Part shown: one piece after another, positions 9,209-16,299 of the stretch
Position numbering within the stretch: position 1 is the first letter of the stretch
Layout of the letters: each line of letters opens with the position of its first letter
Made by a program: the position numbers and the translations under genes
The notes under the pieces: generated by a model
What the model was told of the DNA's origin: nothing
Seen by the model: only the letters and a program-made list of their open reading frames with translations
Databases searched by the model: none
From: an uncultured Bacteroidales bacterium
GTDB lineage: Bacteria; Bacteroidota; Bacteroidia; Bacteroidales; P3
DNA: 64,000 bases
Reading direction: 5' to 3'
NCBI GenBank assembly: GCA_905234695.1
Contig: CAJOHZ010000004.1
Span: forward strand, 1 to 64,000

Positions 9209-9687
9209 GGTTTTATTAAGTGTTTCAACGCATTGTCAGTCCCAAAATAGTATTGGAAGGTGATGCCTTTGTCGTACTTCAATTCCTCGACAAGTTTGGA
9301 CAAGGAGATAAGCCCGCCTTCGTAACGGCGCAATTGGAATGTGACACCGTCGTCGGCAATGGGGCCATAAACAATATCATAGTTGTGGACGGGCTGCGGG
9401 AGTTTCTTGTTGCGGTTGGCCAAGACAAATTCTGCCCATTCTTCGCAGTAGTCAGTGTAGTTCAGTACCCTCAACTTTGTCGACTGCAACAGGCTCTCAT
9501 CGAACAAGAACTCACTGATTTCGGGCTTGCCTTCTTTCGTCTGGCTGACTTTCTGAAGGGCCATCTCCCATGCCTGTTGTCTGTTGGCAGAGAGGTAGAA
9601 CCCGCGGCCAAAGTCTTTGAAAGGCTTCGAGTGGACAAGGTCTGGTGTCTCAATTCTGACGTTTGAGCCGTGGTATAGTCTAAGCAT
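9205..9687 (-). CDS. DUF3990-family protein (ADP-ribosyltransferase-like fold)
   Basis: 160 residues. The N-terminus 'LRLYHGSNVRIETPDL' followed by 'DFGRGFYLSANRQQA' matches the DUF3990 pattern; the YHGS and G-x-GFYL-S segments resemble NAD-binding motifs of ADP-ribosyltransferase-like proteins. 'YDIVYGPIADDGV' is another conserved family segment. The family is commonly found in Bacteroidetes and Firmicutes next to DUF3791 proteins, which is also the case here: it overlaps the upstream DUF3791 gene by 8 bp and the downstream small gene by 4 bp. A toxin acting by ADP-ribosylation is a reasonable hypothesis, but no activity can be read from the sequence. Confidence 0.8.
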   Translation of the reverse strand: MLRLYHGSNVRIETPDLVHSKPFKDFGRGFYLSANRQQAWEMALQKVSQTKEGKPEISEFLFDESLLQSTKLRVLNYTDYCEEWAEFVLANRNKKLPQPVHNYDIVYGPIADDGVTFQLRRYEGGLISLSKLVEELKYDKGITFQYYFGTDNALKHLIKP

Positions 9688-9910
9688 AGTTCAGTCCTCC
9701 ACCATTGTTTGCGCATACCTGTGCCAGCGCCTCCACCGTGTCGGGGAAGGATTGGGTGTGCAGAATACCATAGTGTTGCTGTAGGTGTTCCATGCCCTTG
9801 AATCTTTTCAGATAAGCATAGGCTTGGCGGGGCTGGATGCCAAAGTGGTTGGCAAACTCTGTGATAAGAGCCACCATATATCCTATTGTATTATGTTCTT
9901 CTCTCGACAT
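9680..9910 (-). CDS. DUF3791-family small protein
   Basis: 76 residues. It has the DUF3791 layout: an N-terminal helix ('IGYMVALITEFANHFGI'), 'QAYAYLKRFKGMEHLQQHY', then 'GILHTQSFPDTVEAL', the family's conserved 'LHTQ' motif. It is the first gene of the cassette, 123 bp downstream of a good minus-strand promoter (10033-10062). DUF3791 proteins usually pair with DUF3990 proteins and may be the antitoxin partner; that role is inferred. Confidence 0.78.
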   Translation of the reverse strand: MSREEHNTIGYMVALITEFANHFGIQPRQAYAYLKRFKGMEHLQQHYGILHTQSFPDTVEALAQVCANNGGGLNYA

Positions 9911-10032
9911 TGTCTATAGTGTGTTTCTCTTTTTATGGGTCGTGCCATCGGCGGAAAAAGATGTGTCAAGGTGTTATTCTTTAGGTAGATGTGCTTTTCT
10001 GGAAGGCCGATTGCACGTAGTGTTTCTCCGTG

Positions 10033-10062
10033 CAAATATACACATTATTCTGGATTCGGCAA
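10033..10062 (-). promoter_or_regulatory. Bacteroidetes-type promoter for the DUF3791/DUF3990 cassette
   Basis: On the minus strand a TTG (10060-10062) is followed after 19 bases by TATATTTG (10033-10040), an exact fit to the Bacteroidetes -33/-7 consensus. Confidence 0.65.
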
Positions 10063-10086
10063 AACCTTGAGGCAAGAAAAATGTTA

Positions 10087-10113
10087 GCAGCCCGTCGCGG
10101 AGCGACGGGCTGC
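10087..10113 (-). terminator. hairpin terminator of the 44-codon gene
   Basis: Perfect 12-bp arms gcagcccgtcgc / gcgacgggctgc with a 3-base loop, 22 bp past the stop codon. On the minus strand it is followed by a T-rich stretch (atttttct). Confidence 0.75.
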
Positions 10114-10135
10114 CATGTTCTGTGAGCGCGGTGTC

Positions 10136-10270
10136 TTATTCGGCGTTGATGACGGCTTTGTGGACAGCGTTCCAGCCAGCGGCGGTGATACCCCAATTGT
10201 TGGTGGAATTCTTGTTGCCGTTGATGCGAACCTTCGCTCTCTTTACTTTTTTGTTGGCATTGATACCCAT
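10136..10270 (-). CDS. 44-residue basic small protein
   Basis: A short frame that begins ATG at 10270 and reads 'MGINANKKVKRAKVRING', 'NKNSTNNWGITA', 'AGWNAVHKAVINAE', stop. It is rich in Lys, Arg and Asn at the start and ends in an amphipathic helix-like segment. I recognise no family. Support for a real gene is structural: a consensus promoter about 80 bp upstream (10349-10379) and a strong terminator just downstream (10087-10113), with nothing else in the transcript. The function is unknown. Confidence 0.6.
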   Translation of the reverse strand: MGINANKKVKRAKVRINGNKNSTNNWGITAAGWNAVHKAVINAE

Positions 10271-10348
10271 GATTGTATAGATTTTTATTGTTTAACTTTC
10301 TGATTGTATGTGCGTAATATGTTGTATACGCATCCGAAAAAGGTGTTG

Positions 10349-10379
10349 CAAAGTTACGACATTTTTCTGATATACACAA
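10349..10379 (-). promoter_or_regulatory. Bacteroidetes-type promoter for the 44-residue protein
   Basis: Minus strand: TTG (10377-10379), 20-base spacer, TAACTTTG (10349-10356). The leader to the ATG at 10270 is about 75 nt and A/T-rich. Confidence 0.65.
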
Positions 10380-10463
10380 TTTTTTTTTCGTCGAGGCTGT
10401 TTTTTTCTGCTTCCGGTGTGCCTTCGGTGCGGTCCTTATGCGGTTTCGGTGTGCCTTCGGTCT

Positions 10464-10518
10464 TTCTCCAATGCTTCTCTAATGCTTCTCTAATACTTCT
10501 CCAATACTTCTCCAATGT
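10464..10518. repeat. 11-bp tandem repeat, five units
   Basis: Five consecutive 11-bp units of the form ttctcYaatRc, the last ending in gt. Variation between units is limited to the two marked positions and the last base. There are no spacers, so this is not a CRISPR array. Confidence 0.85.
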
Positions 10519-10658
10519 AGATTGGGAGAAGTGTGGGAAAAGTGCTGGGTATGCGTAAGATAAGAGTAAAAGAAAGGAAAAAGGTGCATAAAATCCACAC
10601 CGAGAGCAGGGTGAGAGCGGGCTAGGAGAAACTAAAAGGTAAAAACTAAACCCTGTTG

Positions 10659-10712
10659 AACTAAGGTCGGCGACCTTGTGGAGCCAACTAAGGTCGGCGA
10701 CCTTGTGGAGCC
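10659..10712. repeat. 27-bp tandem duplication with an internal palindrome
   Basis: Two perfect, adjacent copies (10659-10685 and 10686-10712). Each contains the palindromic core aaggtcggcgacctt followed by gtggagcc, so each copy could form a small hairpin, as in REP-like elements. Confidence 0.85.
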
Positions 10713-10825
10713 AACTGTTGATTGTTTAATTGTTGATCGCTGAAACTAAAAACTTAAAACTGAAACTCCCGTGTCACTCATCACTAGTCACCTCCAGCAG
10801 TTCGCCGGTCACTGGTCACTTAAAC
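10713..10825. repeat. patch of mixed short repeat words
   Basis: Contains ttgattgtttaattgttgat, then aaactaaaaacttaaaac, then tcactcatcactagtcacc and ggtcactggtcactt. Each word has relatives elsewhere in the window, including inside the coding sequences of ugd and the macroglobulin gene. Confidence 0.6.
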
Positions 10826-10828
10826 TAA

Positions 10829-10990
10829 GAAACTGTTTAAATTTAATTGATGGATTTTGTTATGCAGCAAGGCGAGCAGATTTTTCTTCTTTTTGAGGGA
10901 GCAATGGGGGTACATTGTAACCGAAAAAAGGAGGGAAAGATGCCGTTTTGATGCTTTAAGAAAAACATTGGATTAATTTTAAACAGTTTC
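10829..10990. mobile_element. 162-bp MITE-like element with terminal inverted repeats
   Basis: The ends are gaaactgtttaaa and its inverse tttaaacagtttc, imperfectly extended inward by a TTAAT-like segment. Both ends are flanked by TAA (10826-10828 and 10991-10993), which may be a 3-bp target duplication. No transposase is encoded; the interior has a purine-rich 'gggagcaatgggggtac' segment. It is probably a non-autonomous derivative of an insertion sequence present elsewhere in the genome. It sits directly upstream of the lemA promoter. Confidence 0.65.
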
Positions 10991-11017
10991 TAATTCGTCT
11001 ATGTCGGGAAAAAATGT

Positions 11018-11025
11018 TATCTTTG
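11018..11025 (+). promoter_or_regulatory. -7 element upstream of lemA
   Basis: TATCTTTG 24 bp before the chosen ATG; no perfect TTG at -33. Its place rules out the longer reading frame that would start at 11014. Confidence 0.55.
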
Positions 11026-11049
11026 CATTTTGAACAAAAAGTTACATTC

Positions 11050-11649
11050 ATGAAAAAGTCACTCATTGTCATTATCGTTATCGCGGCGGTGCTGGGAACA
11101 GGACTGCTGTGGGGCATCGCTGTCAACAATAGATTGGTCAATGCCGAGGAGAATGTCTCCGAGGCATGGAGCCAAGTGGAGAACAACTATAAGCGGCGTG
11201 CCGACCTGATACCGCAGCTGGTGAGTACCGTCCAGGGCGCGGCGAATTTCGAGAAGAGTACCCTGACCGAGGTTATCGAGGCCCGTGCGAAGGCCACGTC
11301 GGTCCAGGTGGATGCCAACGACCTCAGCGAGGCCAATGTGGCGAAGTTCCAGAAGGCGCAGGATGCCCTCTCGTCGGCTCTCTCGCGTTCCATCAACGTG
11401 GTGATTGAACGTTACCCCGACATCAAGGCTACGAAGAACTTCCAAGACCTGCAGGTGCAGCTGGAAGGCACGGAGAACCGCATCACTACCGCGCGGGGCC
11501 GTTTCAACGAGGCGGTGAACGCGTACAACAAGATGCTGCGCCGCTTCCCCAACAATATCGTGGCGTCGATTTGCGGCTTCGAGAAGAAGGGCTATTTCAC
11601 CGCCCCCGAGGGAGCTGACGAGCCCGTCGAAGTGAAGTTCGACTTCTAA
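11050..11649 (+). CDS. lemA: LemA family protein
   Basis: 199 residues starting 'MKKSLIVIIVIAAVLGTGLL': one N-terminal membrane segment, then the LemA helical domain ('VNNRLVNAEENVSEAWSQVE', 'NNYKRRADLIPQLVSTVQG'), the usual length of the family. LemA proteins are inner-membrane anchored with a coiled helical domain; their molecular role is poorly defined. The upstream in-frame codon at 11014 is rejected because the -7 promoter element lies over it. The TPM-domain gene follows 10 bp later, a common pairing. Confidence 0.93.
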   Translation: MKKSLIVIIVIAAVLGTGLLWGIAVNNRLVNAEENVSEAWSQVENNYKRRADLIPQLVSTVQGAANFEKSTLTEVIEARAKATSVQVDANDLSEANVAKFQKAQDALSSALSRSINVVIERYPDIKATKNFQDLQVQLEGTENRITTARGRFNEAVNAYNKMLRRFPNNIVASICGFEKKGYFTAPEGADEPVEVKFDF

Positions 11650-11659
11650 CCGCGAGCCG

Positions 11660-12445
11660 ATGCGCAAGTATCTTGTCATAGGATTCCTGCTGTTGCTGGC
11701 GGGGCCGTTGTTTGCGCAGCAGGGCTGGTGCCCGAAGCCTACGGAGAGGCTGGTCAACGACTATTCCGGCCAGCTTTCCGTGAAGGAACGCGAGGCATTG
11801 GAACACCGTCTGGTGGCGTTTAACGACTCGACTTCCAACCAGATATTGGTGGTGATTACGCCGACCCTGCAGGGGGAGGATATCATGGAGGTGGGCACCC
11901 GCATCGGCCACACCTGGGGCGTGGGGCAGGAGAAGTGGTACAACGGTGTGGTGATACTCATCAAGTCGAAGACCCCCGAGGAGCCCTACGGCGACGTGGC
12001 CATCGTGACGGGCTACGGCCTGGAGGGGGCGCTGCCGGATGCCTTCTGCAAGCGTATCATAGACGACGAGATGATATCGCCGCTGGGCGACGGGAGGTAC
12101 TATGAGGCTTTGACGGCGGCATTGGATATCATCGAGCCGGTATGCCGGGGTGAGTATGACTACGCGCAGTACCGCAAGGCGCAACGACGTTCCGCCCTGT
12201 TGGGATTTGGGGGATTTCTGTTGGTTGTGGCGGTCGTGGTGCTGCTGTTGGCCCACTACGAGAAGAAGCATCCGCACAAAGGCGGTGGCTCGGGTTTCGG
12301 ATCCGGCGGGTTGGGACCGATATTCTTTGGAGGGTTCCCCACGGGTGGCCGTTCGGGCGGCTTCGGCGGGGGCAGTAGTTTCGGTGGCTTCGGTGGGTTT
12401 GGCGGCGGCGGCTTCGGCGGCGGCGGCGCCCACGGGAGATTCTAG
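11660..12445 (+). CDS. TPM-domain (YgcG-like) membrane protein
   Basis: 261 residues: signal peptide (MRKYLVIGFLLLLAGPLFAQ), a TPM_phosphatase domain ('VNDYSGQLSVKEREALEHRL', 'IGHTWGVGQEKWYNGVVILI', 'GYGLEGALPDAF'), one transmembrane helix ('ALLGFGGFLLVVAVVVLLL'), and a Gly/Phe-rich tail. This is the standard YgcG layout. It lies 10 bp after lemA, the usual partner, suggesting a joint membrane function. Some TPM domains have phosphatase activity in plants; that is not established here. Confidence 0.9.
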   Translation: MRKYLVIGFLLLLAGPLFAQQGWCPKPTERLVNDYSGQLSVKEREALEHRLVAFNDSTSNQILVVITPTLQGEDIMEVGTRIGHTWGVGQEKWYNGVVILIKSKTPEEPYGDVAIVTGYGLEGALPDAFCKRIIDDEMISPLGDGRYYEALTAALDIIEPVCRGEYDYAQYRKAQRRSALLGFGGFLLVVAVVVLLLAHYEKKHPHKGGGSGFGSGGLGPIFFGGFPTGGRSGGFGGGSSFGGFGGFGGGGFGGGGAHGRF

Positions 12446-12483
12446 CAATGGTTGCTTAGGGACGTCCGAGGACAGCGACGGCG

Positions 12484-14031
12484 TCAGCCTTCAAGGTGTT
12501 CCTTGCGGAGCAGGTCGTTGACGGTCTTGACGGGATTGAAAGTGGCCAGGGGCACCTCGACGAAGAGCGTGTTCCATCGGGCCATGGCACCGTTCCACAG
12601 GCCAGGGAGTTCCTGCGACTTGAGGATGGTGGCGCCTTTGCTTTTCTTGCTGATGAATCCTGTGGCGGGGTCGACATACTTGCGCAGGTCGAAGTAGCGG
12701 CCGCGGTAGTCCTTGATGGCGCAGACGAGGTCGACGGGGTTGAAGTGGGTAGCTCCTGCGAGGATGGCCTCTTGCTGGGGGTTGTTGCGGTTGATTTGAG
12801 CCGTCTCGACAATTTGCAAGCTCTTGATACCATGGCTGTCGCGCACGAAGAATGGACCACCGCCGGGTTCTCCTTGGTTCTTGACCATGCCGCATACGCG
12901 GAGGGGTCGGTGCAGGAGGTCGTGCAACGCATCGGCGCGTTGGGCGGGGGTGCGCTTGGCCCAGTCGGCGGGGAGCTCGCAGTGCAGTTGTTGCTCGGCG
13001 AAGCGGGCGATGGTGTTGAGCTGTGCCGGGGTGGCGCCGCCGTCCAGCTGGCGCAGGTGTTTGAAGATTTTGCCTTGCATGTCGAGCAGCAGGCCTGCCA
13101 AGGCTTTCTTGTAGACGATGGTGGTGTGCTTCATCCAGTCGGGCACCACGTTGTCGATGTTCTTGATGAAGATGAGGTCGGCGCGTTGTTCGTTGAGATT
13201 CTCGATGAGGGCGCCGTGTCCGCCGGGGCGGAAGACGAGGCGGCCTTCGTCGTCGCGGACGGGGTTGTTCTGCTCGTCGACGGCAATGATGTCGGTGTAG
13301 TGCTTCTGCTCGGAGAAACTGATGTGCAGCTTGACGTTGAAGGCGTTCTCGTAGAATCGTTTCACCTCGGCCACCTTGCGGCGGAAGAGGGCGCGGTGCT
13401 CGGGCGAGACGGTGAAGTGCAGATGTACCTCGCCGTTGTCCATGCGGGCGTACTCGGCCCCTTCGACGATATGCTCTTCGAGCGGGGTGCGCTGGGTGTG
13501 GCCATAGCGGTGGAACTTCAGCAGCCCTTTGGGCAGGTTGCCGTAGCCCATGTAGCGGTCTTGGAGGAGGAAGTTGATGACGGTGGCGAAGTCGCCGCGT
13601 TCCATGTAGTCGCCGAAGTCGGCATGGGCCTTCTCCATAGTGGCCGCTAGGTCGTCGAAGAAGGCGAAGGTGCGGATGTGCTGGAGGAACTCCTTCACGC
13701 TGGGGTGCTCCTTCTCGATTTTGTAGTCGATGCCGAAGTAGGTGGCGGTGAAGGAATAGAGGTCCTTGAACATGCGGGTGGCCGCTCCCGAGGCGGGGAC
13801 GAACTTAAGGATTTTCCTGCCCCGTGAGGCCTCTCGGTAGGCCTCGGTATATCGGGCTATCTGGTCGTCATCAAGACGCAAGATGCCACCATTGTCAACA
13901 GTGGCGGCATCGAGCAATTCTATCTTGGGGAATCCTTGTCGGAAATTTTCAATCTGATGCTTTACAGCGTCTTCCGAGAGACCTAAGGCTTGCATCTGCC
14001 GTAGGTCGCCGTCGGTGAATTGGGCGGGCAT
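12484..14031 (-). CDS. DUF4301 family protein
   Basis: 515 residues, no signal peptide, hence cytoplasmic. The pattern 'KFVPASGAATRMFKDLYSF' near residue 75, 'FRPGGHGALIENLNEQRADL' and 'IFIKNIDNVVPDW' is typical of the Bacteroidetes DUF4301 family. The 'PASGAATRM' and 'PGGHGALIENLN' segments resemble nucleotide-sugar pyrophosphorylase motifs (G-x-G-T-R-x and a PGGHGAL substrate loop), so a nucleotidyltransferase-like fold is plausible; the substrate is unknown. It begins 15 bp after the small lipoprotein gene and probably shares its promoter. Confidence 0.85.
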   Translation of the reverse strand: MPAQFTDGDLRQMQALGLSEDAVKHQIENFRQGFPKIELLDAATVDNGGILRLDDDQIARYTEAYREASRGRKILKFVPASGAATRMFKDLYSFTATYFGIDYKIEKEHPSVKEFLQHIRTFAFFDDLAATMEKAHADFGDYMERGDFATVINFLLQDRYMGYGNLPKGLLKFHRYGHTQRTPLEEHIVEGAEYARMDNGEVHLHFTVSPEHRALFRRKVAEVKRFYENAFNVKLHISFSEQKHYTDIIAVDEQNNPVRDDEGRLVFRPGGHGALIENLNEQRADLIFIKNIDNVVPDWMKHTTIVYKKALAGLLLDMQGKIFKHLRQLDGGATPAQLNTIARFAEQQLHCELPADWAKRTPAQRADALHDLLHRPLRVCGMVKNQGEPGGGPFFVRDSHGIKSLQIVETAQINRNNPQQEAILAGATHFNPVDLVCAIKDYRGRYFDLRKYVDPATGFISKKSKGATILKSQELPGLWNGAMARWNTLFVEVPLATFNPVKTVNDLLRKEHLEG

Positions 14032-14046
14032 GGCAAAGGGTGTTGG

Positions 14047-14457
14047 TTAGATTTCAGTGAAGTCGGCATTGCCGCGGATACGGTCGCTCTCGATGATGAC
14101 GGTAGCTTCCACAGTCTCGCCCTCTTTCAGACGGATGGACTTGATGCCCTCTCGGTAGAACTTGATGGTGGGGTTGACAGTGTCGACAAAGTCGAGGCGC
14201 GACGTGACGTTGAAGATGGCCGGGGCGGCGAACTTGGTGGCATAGGTGCCACTGCTGTTGGTTTGTCCGAGATCGTTGATGGTGCTTCCATCCATGTCGA
14301 TCTTCACCCAAGCCCCTTCAACAGGCTGTTGGGTCTCAATATCCTTGACGGTGACCTCCAGATAGCACCAAGTGTCCTTGTCGCAGGAGGCCAAAAGGGT
14401 GGTCGATAATACGCTGATTAACAGAATGCCGAAAAGGAGTGAACGTTTTTTCTTCAT
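14047..14457 (-). CDS. small lipoprotein
   Basis: 136 residues with a lipoprotein signal (MKKKRSLLFGILLISVLSTT then LLASC, Cys25). The mature part starts 'DKDTWCYLEVTVKDIETQQP' and looks like a single carboxypeptidase-regulatory/transthyretin-like beta domain ('VEGAWVKIDMDGS'). It is likely membrane-anchored on the periplasmic side or on the surface. No specific function is evident. It is the first gene of a two-gene unit with the DUF4301 gene. Confidence 0.78.
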   Translation of the reverse strand: MKKKRSLLFGILLISVLSTTLLASCDKDTWCYLEVTVKDIETQQPVEGAWVKIDMDGSTINDLGQTNSSGTYATKFAAPAIFNVTSRLDFVDTVNPTIKFYREGIKSIRLKEGETVEATVIIESDRIRGNADFTEI

Positions 14458-14473
14458 AAAAATCGTTTATTTT

Positions 14474-14506
14474 TTGTGGCTATGTGGATTTTTTTGACTA
14501 CTTTTG
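14474..14506 (+). promoter_or_regulatory. promoter of the isomerase-pheS-folB unit
   Basis: TTG (14474-14476), 22-base spacer, TACTTTTG (14499-14506). Transcription would start near 14513, so the isomerase must start at the later ATG (14548). Confidence 0.5.
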
Positions 14507-14524
14507 CAGTTGCTTTTGCAGGTG

Positions 14525-14532
14525 CAAAGATA
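14525..14532 (-). promoter_or_regulatory. -7 element of the lipoprotein-DUF4301 unit
   Basis: Minus-strand TATCTTTG about 70 bp before the lipoprotein ATG, with a TTG at 14555-14557 (22-base spacer). It overlaps the leader of the divergent isomerase gene. Confidence 0.55.
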
Positions 14533-14547
14533 GCAAAAATTAGTGGT

Positions 14548-15234
14548 ATGAGAACAAAAAAAATTGCTTTTTTATTATTTTTCCTTTCGTCAATGACGTT
14601 TGGATTTTCGCAAAATGCTGTCAGTCAGCAGAAGAACAGCGAGAAGGTATACAAGGTCAAAATTGAGACTTCGTATGGCAATATCGTGGTAAAATTGTAC
14701 AATGAGACCCCTCGTCACAGGGATAATTTCATTAAGTTGGTGCGCGAAGGGGTGTACAATGACGTACTCTTCCACCGGGTGATTAAGAATTTCATGATCC
14801 AGGGTGGCGATCCCAATTCCCGCAACGCCAAACCGGGCCAGATGTTGGGCAACGGCACGCTGGGATACACCATTCCGGCTGAGTTCAACCCCGCGCTGTA
14901 TCACAAGAAGGGGGCTCTGGCGGCGGCTCGTATGGGGGACGATGTGAACCCGAAGAAAGAGTCGTCGTCGTGCCAGTTCTATATCGTGCAGGGCGAGAAG
15001 TGGGAAGGCAGCCGGCTGCGCATGGTGGAACTGCAGAGCGGCCGGAAATTCACGAAAGAGCAGGCCGAGGTGTATGCCACAGTGGGCGGCACTCCGTTCC
15101 TGGATGGTGAGTATACCGTTTTCGGCGAGGTGGAGGAAGGCCTCGACGTGGTGGATAAGATTGCCTCCGTGGCCTGCGGCCCCATGGACCGCCCCGTGGA
15201 GGATGTGAAAATGAAGATGACAGTTATCGAATAA
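14548..15234 (+). CDS. secreted cyclophilin-type peptidyl-prolyl cis-trans isomerase
   Basis: 228 residues from the ATG at 14548, giving a signal peptide (MRTKKIAFLLFFLSSMTFGF). The cyclophilin domain fills the rest: 'VVKLYNETPRHRDNFIKLVR', 'LFHRVIKNFMIQGGDP', 'SSSCQFYIVQG', 'FGEVEEGLDVVDKIASV'. It catalyses proline isomerisation during folding in the periplasm. A longer frame from 14476 exists but overlaps the promoter and would hide the signal peptide. Its TAA overlaps the ATG of pheS by one base, so the two are translationally coupled. Confidence 0.93.
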   Translation: MRTKKIAFLLFFLSSMTFGFSQNAVSQQKNSEKVYKVKIETSYGNIVVKLYNETPRHRDNFIKLVREGVYNDVLFHRVIKNFMIQGGDPNSRNAKPGQMLGNGTLGYTIPAEFNPALYHKKGALAAARMGDDVNPKKESSSCQFYIVQGEKWEGSRLRMVELQSGRKFTKEQAEVYATVGGTPFLDGEYTVFGEVEEGLDVVDKIASVACGPMDRPVEDVKMKMTVIE

Positions 15235-16283
15235 TGAACGCACTGAAAGATAAAATCCAGGCCGCAGTCAATGAGATTCAGGCCACTTCGATTGAGAAAT
15301 TCCAGGACAAAGCGGCGGAAGTCGAGATGTTCCGCGTCAAGTACCTGGGCAAGAAAGGTATAATCAACGATTTGTTCGAGCAGTTCAAGTCGGTGCCCAA
15401 CGAGGAGAAGAAAGACCTCGGGAAGGCCCTCAACCTCCTGAAGGTGGCTGCGATGAACAAGATAGAGGAGTTTAAGTCCTATGTGGAGGAGAGTCGGGAG
15501 TTGAACCATGTCAACGACCTGACGATGCCGACGGAGTTTGCCACGCTGGGCAGCCGCCATGTGCTGTCGGTGGTGATGAACGAAATAACCGAGATTTTCT
15601 CGCGGATAGGCTTCACGGTGGCCGAGTCGGTGGAGATTGAGGACGACTGGCACCTCTTCTCGGCGCTCAACTTCCCGCCGGACCACCCGGCGCGGGATAT
15701 GCAGGACACCTTCTTTGTGGAGAAGGAACCGGGCCGCCAGGAGGTGGCACTGCGCACCCACACCTCGTCGGTGCAGGTGCGGGTGATGGAGAAGACCAAG
15801 CCGCCTATCCGTATCATCGCTCCCGGACGGGTGTTCCGCAATGAGGCCATCAGCGCCCGTGCCCACTGCATCTTCCATCAGGTGGAGGCGTTGTATGTGG
15901 ACAAGAATGTCTCGTTCGCCGATTTGAAGCAGACGTTGCTCTATTTCGCCAAGGAGATGTTCGGCGAGCAGACCCAGATACGCCTGCGCCCGTCGTATTT
16001 CCCCTTCACGGAGCCGTCGGCCGAGATGGACATCTCGTGCGGCATCTGTGGCGGCAAGGGGTGCAATATCTGCAAGGGCACCGGCTGGCTGGAGATTCTG
16101 GGTTGCGGAATGGTGGATCCTAATGTGCTGCAAGCATGTGGTATAGATCCGAAGGAGTATACGGGATTCGCGCTAGGTATGGGGGTGGAACGAATGGCGA
16201 TGCTCAAGTACCAGATTCGCGACCTGCGCCTCTATTTCGAGAACGACCTCAGATTCCTCAAGCAATTTGAGGCGATAGTCTAG
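15234..16283 (+). CDS. pheS: phenylalanyl-tRNA synthetase alpha subunit
   Basis: 349 residues, normal length. N-terminal coiled-coil arm, then the class II core: 'HPARDMQDTFFVEKE' (motif 1 region), 'LRTHTSSVQVRVM' and 'APGRVFRNEAISARAHCIFH' (motif 2 region), and 'GFALGMGVERMAMLKY' (motif 3). The insert 'CGICGGKGCNICKGTGW' carries four Cys that may bind zinc, a known variant in this family. It charges tRNA-Phe together with PheT, which is not in the window. One-base overlap with the upstream isomerase gene. Confidence 0.97.
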   Translation: MNALKDKIQAAVNEIQATSIEKFQDKAAEVEMFRVKYLGKKGIINDLFEQFKSVPNEEKKDLGKALNLLKVAAMNKIEEFKSYVEESRELNHVNDLTMPTEFATLGSRHVLSVVMNEITEIFSRIGFTVAESVEIEDDWHLFSALNFPPDHPARDMQDTFFVEKEPGRQEVALRTHTSSVQVRVMEKTKPPIRIIAPGRVFRNEAISARAHCIFHQVEALYVDKNVSFADLKQTLLYFAKEMFGEQTQIRLRPSYFPFTEPSAEMDISCGICGGKGCNICKGTGWLEILGCGMVDPNVLQACGIDPKEYTGFALGMGVERMAMLKYQIRDLRLYFENDLRFLKQFEAIV

Positions 16284-16299
16284 CGAAACAACTGATACC

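Larger units (their letters stand above)
10271..11049. other. gene-free repeat-rich stretch
   Basis: I see no protein gene in these 779 bases. They hold the promoter of the small minus-strand gene, a 15-bp word cggtgtgccttcggt twice (10414-10428, 10447-10461), an 11-bp tandem repeat, a 27-bp tandem duplication, a patch of mixed short words, a MITE-like element, and the lemA promoter. Confidence 0.7.

Noticed and set aside
10464..10712. Possible CRISPR array in the repeat hub
   Set aside because: The 11-bp and 27-bp units are directly adjacent, without spacers, and no cas genes are nearby.
14476..14547. Upstream start of the isomerase gene at 14476
   Set aside because: It overlaps the promoter elements and would put 24 residues in front of a normal signal peptide.
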